Shown: positions 1-7,407 of the stretch, in pieces | How positions within the stretch are numbered: position 1 is the first letter of the stretch | How the letters are laid out: each line of letters opens with the position of its first letter | From: Kaistella jeonii | Lineage (GTDB): Bacteria > Bacteroidota > Bacteroidia > Flavobacteriales > Weeksellaceae | Assembly (NCBI RefSeq): GCF_000812865.1 | Contig: NZ_JSYL01000003.1 | Coordinates: forward strand, 182,841-246,840 | DNA length: 64,000 nucleotides | Reading direction: 5' to 3' | Notes under the pieces: model-generated | The model's database searches: none | What the model saw: the letters and a program-made list of their open reading frames with translations, nothing else | What the model was told of the DNA's origin: nothing | Made by a program: the position numbers and the translations under genes

Positions 1-722
1 ATAATGAGTACGGCGACAGAGAAGGTGTTTACTGGAAAAATGGCGTTCAAATCGCTTTAAAAGATGAAAATAACCTTCCTACAGGAGAAGCTGTTGTCGT
101 GACACCAGATGGTAATACCATTGCTGGCTTTACGCTTGACAATCCTTTTGTTTGGAATGTTACTGATGGATATACAAAAATAACGCATCCAAATCCTGAT
201 TACAGTGGTGGAGCATCAGGTATTACCGATGATGGTAAAACCGTAATCGGATATTTCAGACCATTTGGTCCTGCACTTTTGGGTGAAGGTTTTATTTACA
301 CCAAAGAAACGGGCCGCGTTAACCTCAATGATTATGTTGCAAGTTTAGGTTTAGATGATATGGGAATGAATTTTTCTCTTCCCTTAGGAATTTCACCAAA
401 CGGTAAATATATTGTTGGAATTGGTGTTGCAAATGATGAAGCAAGAGGCTTCGTGATCAAACTTCCTACTGCTCTTGGAACAAGTGCCGTAAATACTACC
501 AAAGTTGCAGTTTATCCAAATCCGGTACAGAATATTTTACATTTAACAAAGGCTGATAAAGTGTCGGGTGTAGAAATTTATAATATGGTCGGACAGAAAA
601 TTCTTTCTGCTGATAAAGTTTCGAAAGATGGTTTAGATGTTTCTAAATTGACAAAAGGTGCTTATCTTTTGAAAGTAAAAACAGAAACGCAGTCTGAAAC
701 GATTAAATTGCTTAAAAAATAA
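1..722 (+). CDS. C-terminal part of a secreted T9SS-sorted protein (partial at the left edge)
   Basis: The reading frame is open from the first complete codon at position 3, so the true start lies to the left of the window. The visible part has HAF-like repeats (short blocks such as VVTPDGNTIAGF, ITDDGKTVIGYF and ISPNGKYIVGIG) that probably form a beta-propeller-like extracellular domain. The last ~75 residues are a type A T9SS sorting domain: YPNPV, then a VEIYNMVGQ strand, then GAYLLKV, ending in basic KLLKK. Known biology: such proteins cross the outer membrane by T9SS and are anchored or released after the tail is cleaved. The substrate is unknown. A strong terminator follows 20 bases after the stop. 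Confidence 0.85.
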   Translation, partial: NEYGDREGVYWKNGVQIALKDENNLPTGEAVVVTPDGNTIAGFTLDNPFVWNVTDGYTKITHPNPDYSGGASGITDDGKTVIGYFRPFGPALLGEGFIYTKETGRVNLNDYVASLGLDDMGMNFSLPLGISPNGKYIVGIGVANDEARGFVIKLPTALGTSAVNTTKVAVYPNPVQNILHLTKADKVSGVEIYNMVGQKILSADKVSKDGLDVSKLTKGAYLLKVKTETQSETIKLLKK

Positions 723-742
723 GCAGTCGATAATATCACAAA

Positions 743-778
743 AAAATATCCGCCAATTAAGTTTGGCGGATATTTTTT
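743..778 (+). terminator. Rho-independent terminator after the T9SS protein
   Basis: An 11-bp perfect stem (ATATCCGCCAA with TTGGCGGATAT) and a 6-base loop are followed by a run of T. A-rich sequence on the left means it may also end minus-strand transcription of the convergent SanA-like gene. Confidence 0.85.
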
Positions 779-797
779 TATATATATAATTAGATTT

Positions 798-1439
798 TTA
801 AGGAATGGTGATCTTCTCGCCGCCAAATTTGGGTTCTACGCCAAACAAAAAATCCCAGAAAACTTTTACGCGCGCCAGATATTCGCGAAGATTGGTTTTT
901 AAACCAGCATATTGATTCACGTCTTCTGCGTTGTAACCAAAAGCTTCGATACCGTTTTTTTGAGCCAGATAGACCGCTCGTTCGTTATGGAAACGCTGAG
1001 AAATAATAATAAATGATTGTTGCCCGAAAATCTCTTTTGCCCGAACGACAGAATCCAAAGTTCTAAATCCGGCAAAATCTTCAAAGATTTTCTCGGCTGG
1101 AATTCCCTGTTTGATGAGTTCTATCTTCATGTCTTCCGGCTCATTGTAGTTTTTTTGGGAATTGTCTCCGCTCACAATGATATTTTTAATTTTCCCTGCT
1201 TTATAAAGTTCAACTGCCGCAGTAATTCTATTGAAAAAGTAGGCATTTGGCTTTCCACTTGCCAGAGTTTTGCTTGTTCCTAATAAAAGTCCGGTTTTTT
1301 CTTTTGGTAAGTTGCCGAGATTGGAAGTTACCTGATCTTCGGTTTCACTATCGATGGTGAAATTGCACCAGTAAGTAAAAATCCCTACAATTAGGAACAC
1401 AAAAAAGGCGACCAATACAAAGATTTTTATTTTTTTCAT
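798..1439 (-). CDS. SanA/YdcF-type DUF218 membrane protein
   Basis: The 213-residue protein has one N-terminal transmembrane segment (about residues 5-25) and a DUF218 domain. Visible DUF218 signatures are LLLGTSK (51-57), SGDN (90-93), EPEDM (100-104), RTLDS (126-130) and SQRFHNERA (147-155). E. coli SanA, of the same family, influences envelope permeability and vancomycin exclusion at high temperature; the biochemical reaction is not firmly established. The domain most likely faces the periplasm. It starts with ATG and converges on the upstream T9SS gene. A dispersed intergenic repeat separates it from lspA, so it is probably a separate transcription unit. Confidence 0.85.
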   Translation of the reverse strand: MKKIKIFVLVAFFVFLIVGIFTYWCNFTIDSETEDQVTSNLGNLPKEKTGLLLGTSKTLASGKPNAYFFNRITAAVELYKAGKIKNIIVSGDNSQKNYNEPEDMKIELIKQGIPAEKIFEDFAGFRTLDSVVRAKEIFGQQSFIIISQRFHNERAVYLAQKNGIEAFGYNAEDVNQYAGLKTNLREYLARVKVFWDFLFGVEPKFGGEKITIP

Positions 1440-1479
1440 GAATGGTAATTCGTAAACAAAATTTGATTTCGAAGCGATA

Positions 1480-1585
1480 ATCTGCAGCCCAACCTGAGTG
1501 GAGCTCTTTTTTATTGGTAACTGAGCGAAGTCGAATGCACCGATAAAAAAAGCGGGAACGGAGGGTGGAAAAAGCTGCCCAAATA
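1480..1585 (-). repeat. Dispersed intergenic repeat, copy A
   Basis: Read on the minus strand this stretch contains a TTTGGGC start, a CCTCCGTTCCCGC block, a run of T, TTCGACTTCGCTCAG and an AAAAAGAGCTC block. The same blocks recur in the same order at 57298-57370, and the AAAAAGAGCTC block recurs near 30713. No ORF uses the region. I read it as a member of a short dispersed repeat family. Confidence 0.6.
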
Positions 1586-1589
1586 AATC

Positions 1590-2228
1590 TTAAAAATCAA
1601 ATCCGTTTGGAAATGCTTTCTTTCTAAAGATGATCAATAAAGCTGCTCCAACGGTAATCGCAGAATCGGCAACATTAAAAATATATTTAAAGAATTCGAT
1701 GTGTTTTCCGCCAATTACTGGCCAGCTTTCAGGAACATTCCAGTCTACCAAAGGGAAATGAAGCATGTCGACAACGCAACCTTTCATAAAAGTAGAATAA
1801 CCGCTTCCGAATGCAACCACTTTGGAAACTCCGCCGTAGTCGATCCATCTTTCAATACTTTCGTCGTAAACGGTTCCGCTGTCGAAGATCATTCCGTAGA
1901 ACATTCCATCGATCAGATTACCGATTGCTCCGGCGAAAATAATCGCCATTGGAATCATGAGATAATTCGATTGCCCTTCTTTGAGCCATTTTCTAAAAAG
2001 ATAGATCATAAAACCGATGAGCGCGATTCGTACGATCACCAGAAAATATTTTCCAAGCAGACCGCCGAAATGAAATCCATAAGCCATGCCTGGATTTTCA
2101 ACAAAAGTCAATTTAAATCCCGGAAAAACTGGAGTGCTTTCGCCAAGATTGAAATGGGTTTTAATATAAAATTTCGAAGCTTGATCGATAAATAAAATGA
2201 TAAAAGTAATTAATGCTATTTTCTTCAT
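1590..2228 (-). CDS. lspA: Lipoprotein signal peptidase LspA
   Basis: This is signal peptidase II, the inner-membrane aspartyl protease that removes the signal peptide from prolipoproteins after lipidation. Family motifs are present: DQxSK near residue 15, ENPGMAYG (44-51), GNLIDG (103-108), and the two catalytic aspartates in VVDM (D154) and NVADS (D187). Four hydrophobic segments fit the family. At 212 residues it is longer than the E. coli enzyme (164) because of an insertion of about 40 residues between GNLIDG and VVDM, common in Bacteroidota. Its ATG overlaps the stop of the preceding DUF2683 gene by one base (TAATG), so the two are probably translationally coupled. Confidence 0.95.
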   Translation of the reverse strand: MKKIALITFIILFIDQASKFYIKTHFNLGESTPVFPGFKLTFVENPGMAYGFHFGGLLGKYFLVIVRIALIGFMIYLFRKWLKEGQSNYLMIPMAIIFAGAIGNLIDGMFYGMIFDSGTVYDESIERWIDYGGVSKVVAFGSGYSTFMKGCVVDMLHFPLVDWNVPESWPVIGGKHIEFFKYIFNVADSAITVGAALLIIFRKKAFPNGFDF

Positions 2229-2422
2229 TATTCGCCGCTCTTTGGTTTGTCTTTGAAATTTCTTACCGGTTTATCTTTTTTTACCGCAGTTTTTGTTAAA
2301 AAAGGTTGCGTTTTGGTATTTCTGGTGTGAAATTTTTCATATCTGATTCCCATGTCTTTCATCACATCTTTTAATGCGTTCAGTTCCATTTGATTTTTGG
2401 GATGTACAATTAATGCTTCCAT
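2228..2422 (-). CDS. DUF2683 family small protein
   Basis: The 64-residue protein starts MEALIVHPKNQMELNALKDV, the typical opening of small DUF2683 proteins of Bacteroidota. These resemble antitoxin-like or small ribbon-helix-helix proteins but have no established role. The C-terminal half is basic and Lys-rich, which would allow nucleic acid binding; that is inference. It sits between an unknown small membrane protein and lspA, five bases after the former and overlapping the latter by one base, so it is in an operon with lspA. No toxin partner is visible. Confidence 0.7.
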   Translation of the reverse strand: MEALIVHPKNQMELNALKDVMKDMGIRYEKFHTRNTKTQPFLTKTAVKKDKPVRNFKDKPKSGE

Positions 2423-2427
2423 TTAAA

Positions 2428-2670
2428 TTATTTTTTTGAGAGTTCGTCGAGTCGTTTTTGATCTTCTCTGGAAAGATCGTTCACTCCGTTTTTCCCCATT
2501 TTGCTGAGGATTTTGTCAATTTCGTTTTCGCGGTCTTTCTTGTCAGAATTATACTGATCGTCCATCGTGTAATTTTTTTCTTTATTGGGAATGATCTTTT
2601 CTTTGATATCCTTTCGAAAAAAATAGGCGAAAACAACTGCGACTGCGAGTAAAATAAGGACTGTATTCAT
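2428..2670 (-). CDS. Small membrane-anchored protein of unknown function
   Basis: From the ATG at 2670 it encodes 80 residues: one N-terminal hydrophobic segment (VLILLAVAVVFAYFF) and a charged tail ending in EIDKILSKMGKNGVNDLS and EDQKRLDELSKK. The tail resembles the short helical tail found after the membrane domain in Bacteroidota rhomboid proteins (DUF6576-like); that comparison is from memory and uncertain. An upstream in-frame GTG at 2691 would add seven residues ahead of the hydrophobic segment and is less likely. It is the first of three closely packed genes ending with lspA. Confidence 0.6.
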   Translation of the reverse strand: MNTVLILLAVAVVFAYFFRKDIKEKIIPNKEKNYTMDDQYNSDKKDRENEIDKILSKMGKNGVNDLSREDQKRLDELSKK

Positions 2671-2690
2671 GAATTTAAAATATAAATGCA

Positions 2691-2726
2691 CAAAGTATAG
2701 GGTATAGAAATATACTTTATACTTTG
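2691..2726. repeat. Short inverted repeat
   Basis: CAAAGTATA (2691-2699) is matched by TATACTTTG (2718-2726) across an AT-rich 18-base spacer. It lies between the DksA-like gene and the small membrane protein. It could be a weak attenuator or an operator; there is no T-run to make it a clear terminator. Confidence 0.35.
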
Positions 2727-2753
2727 CACATTATTTCATTTTAAGAAGGTAGA

Positions 2754-3134
2754 TTACCGTTGCATATTCTTCGCTTCGATGCTTAATGTTGCGTGAGGAA
2801 CAGCTCTCAATCGGTCTTTACCAATGAGTTTTCCTGTTGATCTGCAAATTCCGTACGTTTTATTTTCGATGCGGATCAACGCATTTTTCAACTCGCGCAA
2901 GAATTTCTCCTGTCTTCCGGCCAAAATTGCGTTCTGCTCTTTGCTCAATGTTTCTGCGCCTTCTTCAAAAGCTTTGAAAGTAGGTGAAGTATCATCTGTA
3001 CCGTTATTTTGATCGTTGATAAAGCTCTCTCTAACCAGAAACAGATCTCTTTCTGCTTTTACTATTTTCGCCTGTATGAGTTCTTTAAATTCAACCAGAT
3101 CGGCGTCGCTGTATCGTTGTCTTTCTTCTGACAT
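2754..3134 (-). CDS. DksA/TraR-family regulator with a degenerate zinc finger
   Basis: The 126-residue protein has the layout of DksA/TraR proteins: a long helical hairpin (about 10-90) and a C-terminal finger module (YGICRSTGKLI, then ATLSIEAKN). DksA binds RNA polymerase through the secondary channel and works with ppGpp. The four zinc cysteines usual in the finger are reduced to one (in GICRSTG); the matching positions hold Ser, Thr and Ala, so zinc binding is unlikely. Many Bacteroidota members share this loss. The gene lies between ileS and the lspA operon on the same strand and may be co-transcribed with ileS. Confidence 0.85.
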   Translation of the reverse strand: MSEERQRYSDADLVEFKELIQAKIVKAERDLFLVRESFINDQNNGTDDTSPTFKAFEEGAETLSKEQNAILAGRQEKFLRELKNALIRIENKTYGICRSTGKLIGKDRLRAVPHATLSIEAKNMQR

Positions 3135-3192
3135 AGTTTTTTATTTTTTTAGTAATTAGTTATAATCTGTTAAAAAGAAATTATGAATAGGT

Positions 3193-6100
3193 CTAATTTC
3201 CAGATGTTGCTAATTTATTAATGTATACTTTGAATTTTTTCTCTTCGATTTCGATTTCCTCAAAATTCGAAAGTGAAATTACAATTTCTATTTGATTCGA
3301 CAATACTTCTTCTGAAATATATGTACTGTTGTTCAGAATTTCTTTTTCGAAGGGTGAATTTTCTTCCAATTGAATTGAAATTCTGTCAGTTAGCTCAAAA
3401 TCTTTATCCTTTCTTAAATTCTGAATTCTATTGATAAATTCTCTCGCAATTCCTTCTGCTTTTAATTCGTCGGTCAATGTCAAATCGAGTGCCACAGTCA
3501 TTTTTCCTTCATTTGCAACCGTCCAGCCTGGAATATCTTTCGTGAAAATTTCAACATCTTCCAAAGAAATTTCATGACCCTGAAGTTGCATTTTTCCTTC
3601 TTTTTCTAAAGTGGAGATCTGTTCCGCGGTAAAATTGATGATTTCACCTGCAACCATTTTCATATCTTTTCCAAGTCGAACTCCTAAAGTTTTAAAGTTC
3701 GGTTTGATCTGTTTCACGATGAGGTGAGAAGCTTCGTCTGCATTAATCAACTGAAGTTCCTTTACATTAACTTCCTGTTTGATCAAGTCAGAAACTGCTA
3801 ATATTTGATTTTGAGTTTTCGAATCCATCACTGGAATCATCACTTTTTGCAAAGGTTGACGCACCCGGATATTTTCCTTTTTTCTCAAAGAAAATACCAT
3901 TGAAGTGATTTGTTGCGCCAAATGCGTTTTTTCTACTAGATCCTGATCGATCAAACTTTCGTCTGCTTTCGGGAAATCCGTCAAGTGAACAGATTCTGCG
4001 GTATTTTTACCTGTAATTTTATTCAGATCCTGATATAATTGATCCATAAAGAATGGCGCGATCGGAGCTGCAATTTTTGCAATCGTTTCTAAACACGTAT
4101 ATAAAGTTTGGTAAGCAGAAATCTTGTCATCTGAGTAATCGCCTTTCCAGAATCTTCGTCTGCAAAGTCTTACATACCAGTTGCTTAAATTGTCATTTAC
4201 GAAGTTATTAATGGCTCTTGCAACTTTCGTAGGTTCGTAATCGTTATAAAATTCGGTCACTTCTTTCACTAATAAATTCAGTTCAGATAAAACCCAACGG
4301 TCAATTTCCGGCCGGTTTTCGATATCTTTTTCTGAATAATTAAATCCATCAACATTAGCATAAAGCACGAAGAAAGAATACGTGTTATAAAGCGTTCCGA
4401 AGAATTTCCGGCGTACTTCATCAATTCCTTCTAAGTCAAATTTTAAATTCTCCCACGGATTTGCGTTGGAGATCATATACCAACGCGTCGCATCGGGACC
4501 ATATTTATCTAAAGTCGTGAAAGGATCAACTGCGTTTCCTAGACGTTTGGACATTTTCTGGCCGTTTTTATCCAAAACTAAACCGTTCGACATTACATTT
4601 TTGTAAGCCACAGAATCGAAAACTGCAGTTCCAATCGCATGAAGCGTGTAAAACCAACCTCGAGTTTGATCAACACCTTCCGCAATAAAATCTGCCGGGA
4701 ACGCTTTTCTTTCGTCGATCATTTCCTTGTTTTCGAATGGATAATGGAGTTGCGCATAAGGCATCGAACCCGAATCAAACCAAACATCGATCAGATCTGA
4801 TTCTCTGTTCATCGGTTTTCCTGAAGCGGAAACCAAAATAATTTCATCCACAATATTTTTATGCAAATCTATTTTCGCATAATTTTCTTTCGACATATTT
4901 CCGGATTCAAATTCAGCGAAAGGATTTTCGGTCATAAAACCTGCATCCATCGATTTCTGAATTTCGTTCATCAATTCTTCTACAGAACCAATGATTATTT
5001 CTTCTTTTAAATCTTCTGTACGCCAAATTGGCAAAGGAATTCCCCAATATCTGGAGCGGGAAAGATTCCAGTCGTTTACGTTAACGAGCCAGTTTGCAAA
5101 TCGACCTTCACCTGTGGATTTTGGTTTCCAGTTGATGGTTTCGTTCAATTCTACCAAACGATCTTTTACCGCAGTCATTTTCACAAACCACGAATCCAAT
5201 GGATAATATAAAACTGGTTTATCGGTTCTCCAACAATGCGGGTAACTGTGAACATATTTCTCTACTTTAAAGGCTTTATTTTCTGTTTTTAAAAGAATCG
5301 CCAAATCGACATCCCAAGATTTCTCAGGTGCAGTTCCTTCGTCGTAATATTCGTTTTTAATATATTTTCCGGCAAAAAGTTCCGGTACATTTTCTCCTTT
5401 CAAAAATTTTCCCTGCAAATCAACCAAAGGAACGAGGTTTTCGTTTTCGTCTCTGATCAACATGGGCGGAATTCCATTTTCTTTTCCAACACGCGCATCA
5501 TCTGCACCAAAAGTCGGCGCGATATGCACGATTCCTGTTCCGTCTTCTGTGGTAACAAAATCTCCGATGATCACACGAAATGCTTTTTCTGCATTTTCAG
5601 CAGGCAAAAACCAAGGAATTAATTGTTCGTATTCGGTTCCGGCTAGATCTGCGCCTGTAAATTCATATAAAATTTGATAAGGAATATTTTTTTCGTCGGC
5701 TTTATAATTTCCAAAATCTTCCTCAGTTCCTAGAAAATACTTTTTACCGAAATTTCTCTCCAGAAGAACTTTTGCCAAAATAACATTGATCGGTTCGAAT
5801 GTATATTTGTTAAAAGTTTTCACCAAAACATATTCGATATCTCTTCCAACTGCTAAAGCCGTATTTGAGGGCAAAGTCCAGGGTGTTGTCGTCCAGGCTA
5901 GGAAATAAACATCAGCTTGAGATTGCTTAGTGTCAAATTCTTCCCAATGCAATGCGCCGCCACAAGTATTTTCTGCAATTTCAGAACTGTCAATTTTGGA
6001 AACAGGATAAGCGATCGCTGATAATTTTTTCCGGGTCTCACTCGCATTTTCAGGAGCTTGTTTTAATTTAAACTGCGCAACAACTGTCGTGTCAGAAACA

Positions 6101-6708
6101 TCACGATAAGTTCCGGGCTGATTCAATTCGTGAGAAGACAAACCAGTTCCTGCTGCAGGCGAATACGGTTGAATTGTGTACCCTTTGTACAATAAATCTT
6201 TGGTGTACAATTGTTTCAAAAGCCACCAAACCGTTTCCATATATTTCGGTTCGTACGTAATATACGGATCTTCCAGATCTACCCAATAACCAATTTTTTC
6301 TGTCAGATCATTCCAAACATCAGTGTAACGCATTACGGCATTACGACAAGCTTGGTTGTAATCTTCAACAGAAATTTTCTTACCGATATCTTCTTTTGTA
6401 ATTCCTAATTCTTTCTCAACTCCCAATTCTATTGGTAATCCGTGCGTGTCCCAACCTGCTTTTCTGAAAACCTGTTTTCCTTGCTGTGTTTGGTAGCGAC
6501 AAAAAATATCTTTCAAAGCTCTCGCCATGACGTGGTGAATTCCGGGCATTCCGTTCGCAGAAGGCGGACCTTCATAGAATACATATTCGGGTTGTCCGTT
6601 ACGAATTTCTACAGATTTTTTAAAAGTTTCGTTTTGATTCCAAAACTGCGTGATATTTTCGGCAACCGCCGCTAAGTCGAGATTTTTATATTCGGTAAAC
6701 TTCTTCAT
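3193..6708 (-). CDS. ileS: Isoleucyl-tRNA synthetase
   Basis: This is a class Ia aminoacyl-tRNA synthetase that charges tRNA-Ile. It has the ATP-binding HIGH motif as GIHH (about 56-59), WDTHGLPIE, an editing domain with TTPWTLPSN, and KMSKR near residue 718. From the ATG at 6708 the protein is 1171 residues; the frame opens six bases earlier at a TTG that is probably not used. Its length and sequence put it in the long, eukaryote-like IleS class, which lacks the C-terminal zinc-binding tail and is generally the less mupirocin-sensitive class. It is followed on the same strand by the DksA-like gene. Confidence 0.97.
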   Translation of the reverse strand: MKKFTEYKNLDLAAVAENITQFWNQNETFKKSVEIRNGQPEYVFYEGPPSANGMPGIHHVMARALKDIFCRYQTQQGKQVFRKAGWDTHGLPIELGVEKELGITKEDIGKKISVEDYNQACRNAVMRYTDVWNDLTEKIGYWVDLEDPYITYEPKYMETVWWLLKQLYTKDLLYKGYTIQPYSPAAGTGLSSHELNQPGTYRDVSDTTVVAQFKLKQAPENASETRKKLSAIAYPVSKIDSSEIAENTCGGALHWEEFDTKQSQADVYFLAWTTTPWTLPSNTALAVGRDIEYVLVKTFNKYTFEPINVILAKVLLERNFGKKYFLGTEEDFGNYKADEKNIPYQILYEFTGADLAGTEYEQLIPWFLPAENAEKAFRVIIGDFVTTEDGTGIVHIAPTFGADDARVGKENGIPPMLIRDENENLVPLVDLQGKFLKGENVPELFAGKYIKNEYYDEGTAPEKSWDVDLAILLKTENKAFKVEKYVHSYPHCWRTDKPVLYYPLDSWFVKMTAVKDRLVELNETINWKPKSTGEGRFANWLVNVNDWNLSRSRYWGIPLPIWRTEDLKEEIIIGSVEELMNEIQKSMDAGFMTENPFAEFESGNMSKENYAKIDLHKNIVDEIILVSASGKPMNRESDLIDVWFDSGSMPYAQLHYPFENKEMIDERKAFPADFIAEGVDQTRGWFYTLHAIGTAVFDSVAYKNVMSNGLVLDKNGQKMSKRLGNAVDPFTTLDKYGPDATRWYMISNANPWENLKFDLEGIDEVRRKFFGTLYNTYSFFVLYANVDGFNYSEKDIENRPEIDRWVLSELNLLVKEVTEFYNDYEPTKVARAINNFVNDNLSNWYVRLCRRRFWKGDYSDDKISAYQTLYTCLETIAKIAAPIAPFFMDQLYQDLNKITGKNTAESVHLTDFPKADESLIDQDLVEKTHLAQQITSMVFSLRKKENIRVRQPLQKVMIPVMDSKTQNQILAVSDLIKQEVNVKELQLINADEASHLIVKQIKPNFKTLGVRLGKDMKMVAGEIINFTAEQISTLEKEGKMQLQGHEISLEDVEIFTKDIPGWTVANEGKMTVALDLTLTDELKAEGIAREFINRIQNLRKDKDFELTDRISIQLEENSPFEKEILNNSTYISEEVLSNQIEIVISLSNFEEIEIEEKKFKVYINKLATSGN

Positions 6709-6796
6709 TTTCAATCAGTTTAACAGGAATTACCCTATTTAATTAAGTTTGCGAATATAAGGAATTTTCGGGAAATTTTTTGAATTGAAATGAAGG

Positions 6797-7282
6797 TTAT
6801 TCTTCGCGTTTCCGTTTAAATGTCTGCAGAATAAAATAGGTAGAAAACCCAAGGATGAAACTGGAAACAATTGCCAAAATAAAACTTCCAACCACGTATT
6901 GTAAAAGATGAGATTTTGCAAATTCAAAATCTATATTCTGATATTCAAAACTATTGGTTTCGCCTACAAAAGGTGCTCCAACGATCATCGATAGAAAAAT
7001 AATGAACGGAATAAAAAGTGGAAAACTCACATGAGTACTCATATAAGACAAAACTTTATTGAGTTTAAAAAACGAGGCTAAGAATAGAACAATCACCATA
7101 TGAAATCCCCAAAGTGGAGTTAATCCTATAAAAACTCCCAATGCAACGGATTTCGCTTTTACCTCATTGCTGCCTTCACTTTCCAAAATATTTTCTTTCA
7201 GGAATCTTTTGAAACCTTTTTTGCGAAAATAACGGTAGAATACTTTCTGACTTTGGACGGTATTTTTAATAAAATTTTTCAA
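6797..7282 (-). CDS. DUF2062 membrane protein
   Basis: The protein has a basic N-terminus (KKGFKRFLKE) and then the DUF2062 core: SVALGVFIGLTPLWGFH, a hydrophobic helix, and SYMSTHVSFPLFIPFI, with about three membrane segments in all. Function is unknown; the domain often accompanies glycosyltransferases. Start choice: no ATG lies near the N-terminus. The frame extends to a TTG at 7303, but that codon lies inside the -7 box at 7301-7308, so the TTG at 7282 (giving MKNFIKN) is more likely. It diverges from topA. Confidence 0.75.
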   Translation of the reverse strand: MKNFIKNTVQSQKVFYRYFRKKGFKRFLKENILESEGSNEVKAKSVALGVFIGLTPLWGFHMVIVLFLASFFKLNKVLSYMSTHVSFPLFIPFIIFLSMIVGAPFVGETNSFEYQNIDFEFAKSHLLQYVVGSFILAIVSSFILGFSTYFILQTFKRKREE

Positions 7283-7300
7283 GAAGATCCTTCTTTTTGT

Positions 7301-7308
7301 CAAAGGTA
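7301..7308 (-). promoter_or_regulatory. -7 box for the DUF2062 gene
   Basis: The minus strand reads TACCTTTG, a match to TAnnTTTG. It implies a start of transcription near 7297 and argues for the internal TTG start at 7282. No clear -33 TTTG is visible. Confidence 0.45.
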
Positions 7309-7385
7309 AGAGTTTTCAGATTTTAAAAGTTGTAACAGATTAAAGTGTAAAATTCAGAAAAAAGCCACTATTAAAAAAAAACTTC

Positions 7386-7393
7386 TACTTTTG
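7386..7393 (+). promoter_or_regulatory. -7 box for topA
   Basis: TACTTTTG matches TAnnTTTG and ends 14 bases before the topA ATG. No convincing -33 TTTG is visible. Confidence 0.5.
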
Positions 7394-7407
7394 CAAAAAT
7401 TTCGAGG

